Counted from the first letter of the stretch, positions 29,508 through 40,319 are shown. The stretch is DNA of 64,000 bases from Xanthomonas cissicola (GCF_008801575.1 NZ_VZPL01000002.1:120376-184375); one strand, 5' to 3'. Notes: generated from the sequence alone by a model not told the origin. Translations and numbers: made by a program.

Positions 29508-30791
29508 ATGCGCCCCGCCCTTCTCTCCTGCAACTGCACGCTGGCCGGCCCGGTCCTGGTCGTGGACGACAGCGTGGTCCAGCGCGAACACGCCATGGCG
29601 CTATGTCGCCAGCTCGGCGCAAGCGTGGTCGACGGTGCCGTCGACGGAAACGCGGCCCTGGAGTGGCTGACGCGCGCCCAGGCGCCATCGTTGCTGCTGG
29701 TGGATCTGGAAATGCCGGGCATGGACGGCGTGCAGTTGCTCGACGCCCTGGCGCGCGGCAAATACAGCGTGCCGGTAGTGGTGGTATCGCAACGCGGCGG
29801 TGCCTTGATCGATGCGGTGATGCAACTCAGCCGCAGTGCCGGCGTGCGCGTGCTCGGCGGCATCGAAAAGCCGATGAACCTGCAGGATCTGGCCACCGTA
29901 CTGGAGTGCGAACCGGAGCCGGCCGCCGACGCACCGGCGTTCGCGCCGGTGGCGATTTCGCCGCTGATGTCCAGCGGTGGCGCCGCCGCCTCGCGGCTGG
30001 ATCGCGCCATGCGCCGCGGCGAGATCCGCGTGGCCTACCAACCCAAGCTCGATCTGAAGGACGGCCGCCTGCGTGGCGTGGAAGCGCTCGCACGTTGGCG
30101 CCGCCCGCAAGGCGACATGATCGGCCCGGACCGTTTCATTCCGCTGGCCGAACGCGAAGGCTTGATCCACGCGTTGACGCAGCAGGTCATCGACAAGGCC
30201 ATCGCGCAATTGGTGGACTGGCGGGCCGAAGGCTTCGACCTGAGCCTGGCCCTGAACCTTTCGCCCCGGCTGCTGGGCGAGGACCATTTCCTCGAAGAGC
30301 TATGCACCAAGCTGGGCGAGAACGGCCTAAGCCCGGCCGATCTGGTACTGGAGCTCACCGAAAGCGCCATCGTGGAGCCGGCCAATGCGCTGAGCATGCT
30401 GGCGCGTTTGCGCCTGCACGGGTTCGGCCTGTCCATCGACGACTACGGCACCGGCTTCTCCTCGCTGCAGCGCCTGGCCAGCATTCCCTTCACCGAACTC
30501 AAGCTGGACCGCAGCTTCGTGCATGCGGCGCATCGCAGCCGTAGCCAGCGCACCGTGCTCGAATCCACGCTGGAACTGGCGCATCGGCTCGAGCTCACTG
30601 CCGTGGCGGAAGGCGTGGAAACGCCCGACGACTGGCGGCTGCTGCGCGAACTTGGCTGCGATCTGGCACAAGGCTATCTGATGGCATCGCCGATGCCCGG
30701 GCCGATGCTGTCGGAGTGGTGGCGCGAACACGCCGTGCGTATCGCACGCCTGAGCGACAGCACGTTCCACAGCGATGCGGACGTGGCCTGA
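29508..30791 (+). CDS. Response regulator with EAL c-di-GMP phosphodiesterase domain (REC-EAL)
   Basis: 427 residues from ATG 29508, chosen for AAGGA six bases upstream; an in-frame ATG at 29490 has none. Receiver domain: acidic VVDD, phospho-acceptor D66 (LVDLEMPGMDG), lysine K121 (EKPMN). EAL domain from about residue 165 with the active motifs VEALARW, NLSP, ELTES, DDYGTGFSSL, KLDRSF and AEGVET, so it should hydrolyse c-di-GMP. Layout is like VieA without the DNA-binding domain. Sitting between cheW and cheR, it is the likely output of this chemosensory system. Confidence 0.93.
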   Translation: MRPALLSCNCTLAGPVLVVDDSVVQREHAMALCRQLGASVVDGAVDGNAALEWLTRAQAPSLLLVDLEMPGMDGVQLLDALARGKYSVPVVVVSQRGGALIDAVMQLSRSAGVRVLGGIEKPMNLQDLATVLECEPEPAADAPAFAPVAISPLMSSGGAAASRLDRAMRRGEIRVAYQPKLDLKDGRLRGVEALARWRRPQGDMIGPDRFIPLAEREGLIHALTQQVIDKAIAQLVDWRAEGFDLSLALNLSPRLLGEDHFLEELCTKLGENGLSPADLVLELTESAIVEPANALSMLARLRLHGFGLSIDDYGTGFSSLQRLASIPFTELKLDRSFVHAAHRSRSQRTVLESTLELAHRLELTAVAEGVETPDDWRLLRELGCDLAQGYLMASPMPGPMLSEWWREHAVRIARLSDSTFHSDADVA

Positions 30792-30795
30792 GCCG

Positions 30796-31602
30796 ATGAG
30801 CACCGCCACCGCCATCACCGAACAGGAGTTCGGCCGCTTCCAGCGCTTCATCTTCGAAGCGGCCGGCATCACCATTTCCTCCGGCAAGAAGGCGATGCTG
30901 TGCGGCCGCCTGGGCAAGCGTCTGCGCGAACATCAGTTCAGTACCTATACGCAGTACCTGCAGCTGTTGGAAAGCCGCCAGGACCGCAGGGAAATCCAGA
31001 CCGCAATCGACCTGCTCACCACCAACGAAACCTATTTCTTCCGCGAGCCCAAGCATTTCGAGCTGCTGCGCAAGCTGGCCGGCGAACACCGTGGCGGGCT
31101 GCCGTTCCGTTGCTGGAGCGCGGCCAGTTCCAGCGGCGAAGAAGCCTACAGCATGGCGATGGTGCTGGACGACACCTTGCAGGGCCGCCCGTTCGAAGTG
31201 GTCGGCAGCGACATCAGCACCCGCGTGCTGGCCAAGGCACGCACCGGCCACTACGCGCTGCAACGTATCGACGGCATCCCGCAGGCCTATCTCAAACGCT
31301 ATTGCCTGCGTGGCCAGGGCGAGTACGACGGCACCTTGCTGGTGGAACGGCGGCTGCGCGAGCGCGTGCACTTCGTGCACGCCAATCTCAATGCCGCGTT
31401 GCCGGCACTGGGCAGCTTCGATGCGATTTTCCTGCGCAATGTGATGATCTATTTCAACGGCCAGACCAAGCGCGAAGTGATCCTGCGCGTGCTGTCCAAC
31501 CTCAAGTCCGGCGGGCATTTCTGCATCGGCCATTCGGAAAGCCTGAGCGAACTCGACATCGATCTGGTCCAGGTGGCACCCTCGATCTTCCGCAAGGCAT
31601 GA
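30796..31602 (+). CDS. cheR: Chemoreceptor glutamate methyltransferase CheR
   Basis: 268 residues. N-terminal helical domain, then the signature [19 protein letters not shown], the SAM-binding [33 protein letters not shown], and FLRNVMIYF near the end. Transfers methyl groups from SAM to receptor glutamates. Start ATG 30796, five bases after the REC-EAL stop. Its stop overlaps a possible cheB ATG. Confidence 0.95.
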   Translation: MSTATAITEQEFGRFQRFIFEAAGITISSGKKAMLCGRLGKRLREHQFSTYTQYLQLLESRQDRREIQTAIDLLTTNETYFFREPKHFELLRKLAGEHRGGLPFRCWSAASSSGEEAYSMAMVLDDTLQGRPFEVVGSDISTRVLAKARTGHYALQRIDGIPQAYLKRYCLRGQGEYDGTLLVERRLRERVHFVHANLNAALPALGSFDAIFLRNVMIYFNGQTKREVILRVLSNLKSGGHFCIGHSESLSELDIDLVQVAPSIFRKA

Positions 31603-31616
31603 CCCAAGGATTCAAC

Positions 31617-32726
31617 GTGTCGACAGCGCTCCATCGCCCCGCCGCCAACCCCGCTCCCATCAAGGCCATGGTGGTCGACGATTCGGCAGTGGTGCGCCAG
31701 GTGCTGGTGGGCGTGCTCAACGACGCGCCGGGCATCGACGTCATCGCCACTGCCGCCGACCCGCTGCTGGCGATCGAAAAAATGCGCCAGCACTGGCCGG
31801 ATGTGATCGTGCTCGACGTGGAAATGCCGCGCATGGACGGCATCACCTTTCTGCGCAAGATCATGAGCGAGCGGCCCACGCCGGTGGTGATCTGCTCCAC
31901 GCTCACCGAAAAAGGCGCGCGCGTCACCATGGATGCACTGGCCGCCGGCGCGGTGGCGGTGGTGACCAAACCCCGCCTGGGTCTGAAGCAATTTCTCACC
32001 GACTCTGCCGACGAACTGGTGGCGACCGTGCGCAGCGCCGCGCGCGCCAACGTCAAGCGGCTGGCCGCGCGCGTGACTGCCGCGCCGCTGGAAGCGGAGG
32101 TCAAGCACACCGCCGATGTCATCCTGCCGGCGCAAAGCGGGCGTGCGCTGGCGCAGACCACCGAACGCATCGTCGCCATCGGCACCTCCACCGGCGGTAC
32201 CCAGGCCCTGGAAGAAGTGCTCACCGCGCTGCCGCGCGTCTGCCCGGGCATCGTGATCGTGCAGCACATGCCGGAGAAATTCACCGCTGCCTTCGCCGCA
32301 CGTCTGAACGGCCTGTGCCAGATCGCCGTCAAGGAAGCCGCCAACAACGACCGCGTGATGTCGGGCCGCGCATTGATCGCACCCGGCGGCAAACATCTGC
32401 TGCTGCGTCGCAGCGGCGCGCAGTATTTCGTCGAAGTGCTGGAAGGCCCACCGGTCAACCGGCATCGCCCGTCGGTCGACGTACTGTTCCGCTCGGCCGC
32501 GCGCGCGGCCGGCAGCAATGCGCTGGGCATCATCATGACCGGCATGGGCGACGATGGTGCCGCCGGCCTGCTGGAAATGCGCCAGGCCGGCGCACGCACG
32601 GTGGCGCAGGACGAACACACCAGTATCGTGTTCGGCATGCCCAAGGAAGCGATCAAGCGCGGCGGCGCGGACCGTATCCTGCCGCTGGGCGCGATGGCGC
32701 GCGAGATCGTGACGCAGCTGCAATAA
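31617..32726 (+). CDS. cheB: Chemotaxis methylesterase/deamidase CheB
   Basis: 369 residues from GTG 31617, which has AAGGA six bases upstream. An ATG at 31599, overlapping the cheR stop as ATGA, would add six residues and cannot be excluded. Receiver domain with D67 ([13 protein letters not shown]) and TKPR, then the esterase domain with catalytic Ser in GTSTGG, His in VQHMPEKF and Asp in IMTGMGDDG. Removes methyl groups from receptor glutamates once phosphorylated by CheA. Last gene of the operon. Confidence 0.95.
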   Translation: MSTALHRPAANPAPIKAMVVDDSAVVRQVLVGVLNDAPGIDVIATAADPLLAIEKMRQHWPDVIVLDVEMPRMDGITFLRKIMSERPTPVVICSTLTEKGARVTMDALAAGAVAVVTKPRLGLKQFLTDSADELVATVRSAARANVKRLAARVTAAPLEAEVKHTADVILPAQSGRALAQTTERIVAIGTSTGGTQALEEVLTALPRVCPGIVIVQHMPEKFTAAFAARLNGLCQIAVKEAANNDRVMSGRALIAPGGKHLLLRRSGAQYFVEVLEGPPVNRHRPSVDVLFRSAARAAGSNALGIIMTGMGDDGAAGLLEMRQAGARTVAQDEHTSIVFGMPKEAIKRGGADRILPLGAMAREIVTQLQ

Positions 32727-32915
32727 CGCGACAGACGTCCACGTCGCACGCTGAACGTACTGACAGAACCCGCGTCTTCTTCGCGACAGACCCACTGCAC
32801 TGCTCGACAGAGCCTGTGCATCTGCTGGACACAACCCTGCGCCTGTTCCAACGCAACCACTGCGCCTGCGCAGGATCGACGCGCATTTCTCCCGTCCATG
32901 AAAGACCGCCACATT

Positions 32916-32967
32916 CCCTTCTCCCGCCCGCGGGAGAAGGTGCCCGAAGGGCGGATGAGGGCAACAC
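32916..32967. repeat. Intergenic palindromic repeat with 10-base-pair hairpin, terminator-like
   Basis: CCTTCTCCCG (32917-32926) pairs with CGGGAGAAGG (32931-32940) around a four-base loop, followed by GCCCGAAGGGC and GGATGAGGGC. This block is a familiar dispersed Xanthomonas repeat. It sits between convergent cheB and the PLD pseudogene and may end transcription from both sides. The rest of 32727-32978 holds no gene. Confidence 0.75.
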
Positions 32968-32978
32968 CCTGAGCAGAC

Positions 32979-34539
32979 CTACAGCTGCGACTCCAGCGGC
33001 AACCAGCCCATCACCGCTGCTGCACCACGTCGCCACACGCTCGCGGCCGGCTCACGCGACCACACCTCGGGCGGCTGCGCGGCATCGTCGTGCCAACGCA
33101 GTTCGCCCCGGTCCAGGGTGACGCGGTAACTCACTGGCGCACTGACCTTGTGGTTGTACAGCCGCTCCAGCTCCGCGGTGACCACACGGTCGTTGAACAA
33201 CAGGCCCATTTCGGTATTGAGGTTCATCGAACGCGGGTCCAGGTTGAACGAGCCGATGAAACCGCTGCTGTCGTCCACGACAAACGCCTTGGTATGCAAG
33301 CTGGCACCGCTGGAACCGAACAGGCTGCCGTCCGGCTTGCCCATCGGCTTGAGCTCATGCAGGCGCACGCCCAGCTGCAGAAGCGGCACGCGATAGCCGG
33401 CGTAGCCACTGTGCACTGCCACCACGTCGTTGGCTGCCAGCGAATTGGTCAGAATGCTCACGCGCACGTTGCGCTGGCGCAGATGGCCGATCCAGCGCAT
33501 GCCCTCGTCGCCCGGCACGAAATACGGCGAAATCACTTTCAGTTCGCGCTGTGCGTGCGCCATTTCGCCGATCAGCACTGGCGTCATCCAATCGGCTTGC
33601 GGCGGCGCACCTTCGGCTTTTTCCGGCGGGTCGGAAACGATGCGCGCCTGCGACACCCAGTGCACCGGGCGGTCGCCCTGCATCAGTTCGCGCACGCTTG
33701 GGGAACGCTTGAGCCGCTCCACATACGGATGCGCTCTCACCGATGCCATGCCGGCGTCCAGGCTGCCACGCAAGGCCTCCAGTGCCTGCGGTTTTGCGGT
33801 GACCAGTGCAGACAGCGGCAAGGCATTGGGGCTATTCCAGTACGCATCGAATACCTGCTCGGCCTGGCCCACCGCCGGCCCCATCAGCGCCGCATCCATA
33901 TCCATGAAATTGGTGTCGCGCGCCGCATCGAAATATTCGTCGCCCACGTTGCGCCCACCCACCACCGCGATGCGGCCATCGGCAATCCAGGCCTTGTTGT
34001 GCATGCGGCGGTTGATGCTGAACATGCGCAGCACCATCTCCACGCCGCGCATCAAGGTGCCTTCGCGCGCGGGTCGGGTTGAACAGGCGAATCTCGATCA
34101 GCGGATGGCTATCCAGGGCGGCCAGCACCGAATCGCTGCCATGGATATTCATGTCGTCCAGCAGCAACCGCACGCGTACGCCGCGATCGGCCGCGCGCAG
34201 CAACTCGTTGTGCAGCAGGTTGCCGGTGAAATCGGCGTGCCAGATGTAGTACTGCAGATCCAGGCTGCGCCCGGCCGCACGCGCGGTGAGCGCACGTACC
34301 GCAAACGCATCGAAGTTGTCCGGCAGGATCACCATCCCGGTCTGATCGGCATGCGCCTGTTGCAATGGCGCCACCACCTTGTCGATGGGCGTCGCGACCG
34401 CCGTGGCAGGCAGCACGTGACTGACCGGCCCGCGTTGGCGGTCGGCAAAGCGCCCGTAGCCGTACAGCGATAACGCGCTGGCCAGCACCAGCACCAGCAG
34501 CGCAACGCCGAACCATTTGAAAAATTTCCGCTTTGTCAC
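32979..34539 (-). pseudogene. Phospholipase-D/cardiolipin-synthase-family protein, frameshifted
   Basis: Two frames make one protein. The upstream frame (from GTG 34539) has a TM anchor (FGVALLVLVLASALSLYGYG) and the start of the first PLD domain (LDLQYYIWHADFTGN, VRLLLDDMNIHGSDSVLAAL, IEIRLFNPTRAR). The downstream frame resumes with GTLMRGVEMVLRMFSINRR and contains both HKD motifs (HNKAWIADGRIAVVGGRN and HTKAFVVDDSSGFIGSFN). The break falls in an alternating CG tract at 34064-34071; adding one CG unit would restore the frame, so a 2-base contraction is likely. The family transfers or hydrolyses phosphatidyl groups at the inner membrane (ClsC/YmdC-like). A sequencing error is the alternative. 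Confidence 0.85.
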
Positions 34540-34764
34540 TGCCGATTCCGCGATGCGCAGCGCGGCAGTGTAGAGCCCACGCGGGCAGACCGGTGTGCAG
34601 ACGCCGCCACAAGCAACCTCGACAATTCCCACAAGCACCAGACGGGTGTCGTGGATACAAGGACTTGCAGCACCGCGTGCCGCACACGGCGAAGGTGGTG
34701 GTTTACGCCGTCATCGGCGGTGTGGCGCGCGAACTGGCGAAGCACCAGCGCGCGCCCACGGCGC

Positions 34765-36867
34765 TTACCAGATGGTCACCCGCTCCTTGTCGCCACGTAC
34801 CATCGCATCGCCGGGCTTGCACTGGAAAGCCTGCGCAAACGCCGGCATGTTCGACGGCGCACCGTTGGCGCGGAAATTCGCCGGTGCGTGCGGGTCGGTG
34901 TTCAGGCGCACGCGCAATTCGCCGTCGGTGAAGTTGCGGCGCCAGACCGTGGCCCAGTTCATGAAGAACCGCTGGTCCTGCGAATCGCCATCGATCTGCC
35001 TGTTGGCGGCCGGCTGCTCCTGCAATGCCATTTGCAGGGCATCGTACGCCACGGTCAGACCGCCCAGATCGCCGATATTCTCGCCCAGCGTCAGCTTGCC
35101 TTTGACGTGCACACCCTTGATCGCTTCATAGCCATCGAACTGGGCCACCAGCTGGTCGGTGCGCTCGGTGAACAGCTTGCGGTCTGCATCGGTCCACCAG
35201 CTGTCGAAGTTGCCCTTGGCATCGAACTGACTACCGGAATCGTCGTAGCCGTGCATCATTTCGTGCCCGATCACCGCACCGATGCCACCGTAGTTCAAGG
35301 CCGGATCGGCCTTGGGGTCGAAGAACGGCGGCTGCAGGATCGCGGCCGGAAACACGATCTCGTTACGCGTGGCGTTGTAGTACGCATTCACCGTCTGCGG
35401 GGTCATGTGCCACTCGCGCTTGTCGACCGGCTTGCCGATCTTGTCCAGCATGTAGCGGTAGTTGAATGCCTGTGCGGCCTGCATGTTGGCAAGAAAGCCG
35501 TCGCCACGCGTCTGAAGGCCCGACCAATCGCGCCACTGGTCCGGGTAACCGATCTTGGGAGTGAAGCTGGCCCATTTTTCCAATGCGCGCTGTTTGGTTT
35601 CCGCGCTCATCCAGTCGAGCTTTTCCAGCCGCGCCTTGAGCGCCGCCGATAGGTTTTGCACCAGTTGCTGCATCTGCTCCTTCGATTCGGCCGGAAATGC
35701 AGATTGCACGTATAGCTGGCCCAAGGCCTCGCCCATCGCCTCGTTAACCGCATTCAAGGTGCGCTTCCAGCGCGGCAGCATGTCCTGCTGGCCGCGCAGG
35801 GTCTTGGCGTAGAAATCGAAATTGGCCTGCTCGAACGGCTTGGCCAGATACGGCGCCGCTTCGTCCACCGTATGGAAACGCAGATACGCCTTCCAGGTAT
35901 CGACCGGCGTATCGGCCAGCATCGCATCGAGCTCGGCGAAATAGCCCGGCTGGCTCAGCGAGAAGGTGCCGGCCGGCACCTCGAGCGCCGCGAAGAACGC
36001 CTTCCAGTCGAAGTGCGGCGTGATGGCGTTGGCGCCGGCCACATCGACCGGGTTGTAGCGCTTGGCCGGGTCGCGCAGTTCGATCCGCGACAACGACGCA
36101 TTGGCCAGGCGCGTCTCGAACGCCATTACTGCCTTGGCCTGGGCGGCTGCCTGCGGCGCCGGGATGCCCGACAGCTCCAGCATCCGCGCGATGTAGGCCA
36201 CGTACTGCTCGCGGATCTTTGCCTGCGCCGGATCGGTGTAATAGCCCTTTTCGGGCAAGCCCAGACCGCCCTGCCCTGCGTAGGCGATCATCTGCTCGGA
36301 ATTCTTGTAGTCGGCATTGGCACCGAACGAAAACACCAAGCCCTGGCCTTGCGCATAACTGTTGCGCAACCAGGCGGCGATGGCTGGCGCATCGGTCAAT
36401 GCATCGATGTCCTTCAACTGCGGCTGCAACGGCGTAATGCCGGCTTTGTCGATCGCCGCTTCATCCGAGCCGGTCCGCCACAGGTCGGCGAGCTTGGCAT
36501 CCACCGAACCGGCCGACAGGCTGCCGCGCGCCAGTTGCTCCACCAGCGCGTGCTGGATGGTCAGCGAGCGCTCGGCCAGCACTTCAAAGCTGCCCCAGCT
36601 GGTGCGATCGTACGGCACCGGGTTGGCCTTGAGCCACTTGGCGTTGACGAACCCGTTGAGGTCCTGACACGCAGCGATGCTCGGGTCCAGATCGCTGCTG
36701 CTGAATGCCACGATCGGCGCATCGAGCTTGGACACATCCACCTTGGTCGGTACCGCCTGCGGCGCGGCAGGCGCCACCTTGGCGGTGTCATCGGAGGCGC
36801 CGCACGCAGACAGCGCGACCACGATGGCGACCGCGAGCGATAGCGGAGCTAACTTGCGCAACTTCAT
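34765..36867 (-). CDS. pepO: M13-family zinc metallopeptidase (neprilysin/PepO-like) lipoprotein
   Basis: 700 residues. Lipoprotein signal with VALSAC, so probably anchored in a membrane facing the periplasm. Peptidase_M13 N-terminal helical domain (about 50-440), then the zinc site VIGHEMMHGYDD (around 535-539), the third ligand and aspartate in GENIGDLGG (around 595), and the conserved C-terminal tryptophan (KERVTIW). It cleaves short peptides on the amino side of hydrophobic residues in characterised members. ATG 36867 has GGAG eight bases upstream. Monocistronic by spacing. Confidence 0.92.
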   Translation of the reverse strand: MKLRKLAPLSLAVAIVVALSACGASDDTAKVAPAAPQAVPTKVDVSKLDAPIVAFSSSDLDPSIAACQDLNGFVNAKWLKANPVPYDRTSWGSFEVLAERSLTIQHALVEQLARGSLSAGSVDAKLADLWRTGSDEAAIDKAGITPLQPQLKDIDALTDAPAIAAWLRNSYAQGQGLVFSFGANADYKNSEQMIAYAGQGGLGLPEKGYYTDPAQAKIREQYVAYIARMLELSGIPAPQAAAQAKAVMAFETRLANASLSRIELRDPAKRYNPVDVAGANAITPHFDWKAFFAALEVPAGTFSLSQPGYFAELDAMLADTPVDTWKAYLRFHTVDEAAPYLAKPFEQANFDFYAKTLRGQQDMLPRWKRTLNAVNEAMGEALGQLYVQSAFPAESKEQMQQLVQNLSAALKARLEKLDWMSAETKQRALEKWASFTPKIGYPDQWRDWSGLQTRGDGFLANMQAAQAFNYRYMLDKIGKPVDKREWHMTPQTVNAYYNATRNEIVFPAAILQPPFFDPKADPALNYGGIGAVIGHEMMHGYDDSGSQFDAKGNFDSWWTDADRKLFTERTDQLVAQFDGYEAIKGVHVKGKLTLGENIGDLGGLTVAYDALQMALQEQPAANRQIDGDSQDQRFFMNWATVWRRNFTDGELRVRLNTDPHAPANFRANGAPSNMPAFAQAFQCKPGDAMVRGDKERVTIW

Positions 36868-37143
36868 TGAATTCTCCAGGGCATGACCGCGCAGGCGCGA
36901 TCGAAAAAAGTCGACATCCGGTCGGCAAGCGCTGGCGAAGAACCGCGCAGCGCAGGCGCTTGCCTCTTCGTCAGTCGCTTTGCAACCGGCCAGACCACAT
37001 CCGTGCAGCGGCACCGCAACATCACCTGCGATGCCGTGCCGTATGAAAGTCCATTGCATCTGTACACAACGTGCGCGTCCGTCATCGACATCGCGGCGCG
37101 CTGTTTCCACCCACACCGGCGCAGCTCGCGCCATCGCATGCGC

Positions 37144-37509
37144 TCAACGCCGCGCGTAGAACGGCGCCATCAACAGGTACACCGGATACGCCAACACCAT
37201 CAGCACCAGGGCGACCTCGTGCCCCGACGCCGCATCGGCCCACGCTTCCATCTGTCGCGACGGCCCAGCGACGCCAAACCCCAGCAGTAGTATCCCCACG
37301 ACGCAGATCAGCAGCGCCAGCCCCGCGCCTGAGATGTCGCAGGCAGCCAAGGCGGCGCCGCCGGCGACCAGCATGCCAAGCGTCACCAGATACGCGCGAC
37401 AGTAAACGGCGTCATCCGCCGGGTTCCACGTTTGCGTTTGCCTGACATCGTGTCTCGCCGGCACTCGGCGGAGCGCGCATCGCACCCTCGCACCGCTTCC
37501 ATTCACCAC
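37144..37509 (-). CDS. Small hypothetical membrane protein
   Basis: 121 residues if it starts at ATG 37509; a later start, for example Met at about residue 46, is possible because the first 40 residues look unstructured. Three hydrophobic segments follow: LVTLGMLVAGGAALAAC, GAGLALLICVVGILLLGFGVAG and VALVLMVLAYPVYLLMAPF. Codon third positions are G/C-rich. No family recognised. It lies between pepO and gpmA on the same strand. Confidence 0.55.
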   Translation of the reverse strand: MVNGSGARVRCALRRVPARHDVRQTQTWNPADDAVYCRAYLVTLGMLVAGGAALAACDISGAGLALLICVVGILLLGFGVAGPSRQMEAWADAASGHEVALVLMVLAYPVYLLMAPFYARR

Positions 37510-37592
37510 CGCATGCAGCCGCTTGCAGCTGCGTGCCGCGCAAGAACTCGCGCTGCGCGCACCGCACGCAGCGCTGCAAGCGCCAGCGGCGA

Positions 37593-38342
37593 TTACTTCG
37601 CCTTGCCCTGATTGGCCACCGCTTCGGCCGCGCGCTTGGCCGCCTCCGGGTCGCCCAGGTAACGGAAGCTGCGCACCTGCAGGCTGTCGTCCAGCTCGAA
37701 CAGCAACGGGATGCCGGTGGGGATGTTGAGCTCCAGGATCTGCTCATTGGAGACATCGTTGAGGTACTTGTAGAGCGCGCGCAGCGAATTGCCGTGCGCG
37801 GTCACCAGCACGGTCTGCCCGGCCTTCAACTGCGGCGCAATCGCGTCGTGCCAATACGTCAACACGCGCACCAGCGTGGTCGCCAGCGACTCGGTGCCTG
37901 GCAATGCATTGCGGTCCAGCGTGGCGTAGCGACGGTCGTGGCACGGGTGGCCCGGGTCGTTGACGTCCATCGCCGGCGGCGGGATGTCGTAGGAACGGCG
38001 CCAGATCTTGACCTGCTCCTCGCCGTGCTTTGCCGCGGTTTCGGCCTTGTCCAGGCCTTGCAGGCCACCGTAGTGGCGCTCGTTGAGGCGCCAGCTCTTG
38101 GACACCGGCAACCAGTCCTGGTCGAGTTCCGTCAACGCGCCCTGCAGCGTGTGGATGGCGCGCTTGAGCACCGAGGTGTGGGCGACATCGAACTGCAGCC
38201 TTTCGTCCTTCATCAGCCTGCCGGCCACCACAGCTTCCTGGCGGCCCTGGTCGGTGAGTTCCACATCCACCCAGCCGGTGAAACGGTTGTCCAGGTTCCA
38301 TTGGCTCTGGCCATGGCGCAGCAGTACGAGTTTGCGGGTCAC
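37593..38342 (-). CDS. gpmA: 2,3-bisphosphoglycerate-dependent phosphoglycerate mutase
   Basis: 249 residues, the normal length. Interconverts 3- and 2-phosphoglycerate in glycolysis and gluconeogenesis through a phosphohistidine: [12 protein letters not shown] carries it, with the second catalytic His in [15 protein letters not shown] and the catalytic Glu in [11 protein letters not shown]. Cytoplasmic. Divergent from the endonuclease V gene. Confidence 0.96.
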   Translation of the reverse strand: MTRKLVLLRHGQSQWNLDNRFTGWVDVELTDQGRQEAVVAGRLMKDERLQFDVAHTSVLKRAIHTLQGALTELDQDWLPVSKSWRLNERHYGGLQGLDKAETAAKHGEEQVKIWRRSYDIPPPAMDVNDPGHPCHDRRYATLDRNALPGTESLATTLVRVLTYWHDAIAPQLKAGQTVLVTAHGNSLRALYKYLNDVSNEQILELNIPTGIPLLFELDDSLQVRSFRYLGDPEAAKRAAEAVANQGKAK

Positions 38343-38445
38343 TACGGTTCTCCGATTGGGGGCCGATCAGCGTGCGATTGTAGCGGCAGCGCGTGCATCG
38401 CAGGCGTGCACGAGATCGCCACATGCAGCGCGCGATGCTTTGGCA

Positions 38446-39159
38446 ATGCAGACCAACGACCCCGTCTTCGCCGGTTGGGACGGCAGCGTGATCCAGGCGC
38501 GACAGTTGCAACGGCAACTGGCACGCCGCGTGGTACTCGATGACGCGGTGAGCGCCACGCCGCAGTTGCTTGCAGGGTTCGATGTCGGTTTCGAAGACGA
38601 TGGCCAGACCACCCGCGCGGCCGCCGTGTTGCTGGATGCGCAGACGTTGCTGCCGCTGGAAACGCACATCGCGCGCGTGCCGACCTCGATGCCGTATGTC
38701 CCTGGCCTGCTCAGTTTTCGCGAATTGCCGGCATTGCTGCAGGCCCTGGCGCTGCTGTCGCGCACGCCGGACCTAGTGTTCATCGATGGCCAGGGCATCG
38801 CGCATCCACGCAAGCTTGGCATCGCGGCGCACTTCGGCGTGGTGACCGGCCTGCCGTGCATCGGCATCGCCAAGCAGCGCCTGGCCGGCAGCTTCGCCGA
38901 GCCTGGGCCCGAGCGCGGCGACCACACGCCGATCCTGCTGGGCGGCTCGCAGATCGGCTGGGCGCTGCGCAGCAAACCGCGCTGCAATCCCTTGATCGTC
39001 TCGCCCGGCCATCGCATGTCGATGCAAGGCGCACTCGACTGGACCCTGCGCACGTTGCGCGCCTATCGCCTGCCCGAGCCCACGCGCCTGGCCGACCGGC
39101 TGGCCTCGCGCCGCGGCGAGGTGACGGTGCCGGCAGGCTATTCCGGCCACCTGCTGTGA
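38446..39159 (+). CDS. nfi: Endonuclease V (deoxyinosine 3'-endonuclease)
   Basis: 237 residues. Nicks DNA at the second phosphodiester bond 3' of deoxyinosine to start repair of deaminated adenine. Catalytic and recognition residues are all present: D46 ([10 protein letters not shown]), Y84 in the [11 protein letters not shown] wedge, E93, and D114/H120 in [14 protein letters not shown]; the closing [12 protein letters not shown] strand also matches. Start ATG 38446. A longer frame upstream is only the shadow of gpmA. Confidence 0.92.
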   Translation: MQTNDPVFAGWDGSVIQARQLQRQLARRVVLDDAVSATPQLLAGFDVGFEDDGQTTRAAAVLLDAQTLLPLETHIARVPTSMPYVPGLLSFRELPALLQALALLSRTPDLVFIDGQGIAHPRKLGIAAHFGVVTGLPCIGIAKQRLAGSFAEPGPERGDHTPILLGGSQIGWALRSKPRCNPLIVSPGHRMSMQGALDWTLRTLRAYRLPEPTRLADRLASRRGEVTVPAGYSGHLL

Positions 39160-39229
39160 GCAGACGTTCAAGCCGCGTCAGGCGCCGCATGCACGGGCGG
39201 ACGCACTGACGCGGCGCTGAGGCGATCAA

Positions 39230-39609
39230 TCAGTTTTCAGTGATGGCGATGCGACCGGCACCGTCGACCCGGAAGAAAACCATGTTCTTGTTGGATGGGG
39301 GCTGGAAGTTCACGGAATACCCGACTGCGTAGGGCTGATCCCTGCATGAGGAAGACGAAGAAACCACCTGATAGTTGACCGCACTGTTGAGGGTCGGCCC
39401 TGCAACGCTCCTGTTGGCATAGACCGCATAGCAGGCAACCGTCTTTCCATTCGCCGAGAAGGCCAGCGAGCGGACACCAGCGGCCACACTGATGATGCGG
39501 CTGGAGACGGCATGCTGGACGCTCTGGGCAGTACCAAGGGCTGGCACCGACGCCGCCATTATCAGAAGAGCAGCGATTTGGTTTTCTTTCCTGAGATCGA
39601 TGAGACCAT
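39230..39609 (-). pseudogene. Small secreted hypothetical protein with a frameshift in its signal peptide
   Basis: ATG 39609 has GAGG at good spacing and begins MVSSISGKK, but its frame stops after 15 codons. One extra A in the A-tract at 39583-39586 would join it to the downstream frame and give MVSSISGKKNQIAALLIMAA, a perfect Sec signal, continuing SVPALGTAQS into an ~95-residue mature domain with two cysteines. As it stands, only an ATG at 39559 with a truncated signal remains. So the gene is probably inactivated by a single-base deletion. The mature part matches no family I know. Confidence 0.65.
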
Positions 39610-40319
39610 GAAGGTAATTCCTCAGATTGGGAATGAGAATCTCAAACGCATCGAGTAAAACGTTAGAGCGCGAGCGGCTTGCCGCCAGGTGCGCACCGCG
39701 GACTCTGCGCCGCGAGCGACCGTTGCCGATCCGGCAGCCGTGGATCGTGCAAGGGCCGCCATTATTCATGGCGCGATGACACACGTGACTTGGCACCACG
39801 CATTTAGGTTGTGCCGGTACGCTTCCCGCAATGCAACTTCGCTCGTGTTGAAACTTCGCCGCTGCCAGAACCTGCCAACCGATGCTTCGCGGCAGCAACG
39901 GCGGCGAGGTCTGGACACGGCCGCTTGCGGTGGAAGATCAGGCCAGCCATGCTGGCCACAAGCGCCTCCGGCCTTGCCGATTGGACATGCGGAAGGGAAT
40001 GGCGCCCGCGCCTACGCCTCAATGTTGCGGCCTGCCTGATCCCGGACCGCAGCGCTGGATGAGTCGTCTTCGCTGGCAACAATGTCCACGTTGGCAACGC
40101 ATCTGCCTGCAAGGGACCAGGGCGTTCTCGCCACGAACCGCTGCTACGCCATGCCATGCCCGGATGGTGTTCGCGGTGCGGTGCCAGCTCGCGCCGATGG
40201 CGCATTCCCCGACGCGCATGAAGCGCCATGACTCGGACACTGCGTTTTACGCCACGCGCCCGCCTCGGCCATCGCGCATGCCAAGCTCGTGCCCACGTCA
40301 TCACTCCGCGAGACCGCGC
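39610..40319. other. 710-base stretch without a supported gene
   Basis: Open frames on both strands lack ribosome sites, signal sequences or recognisable domains, and base composition by codon position is flat. No long repeat or terminator seen. It may be remnant sequence. Confidence 0.5.
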
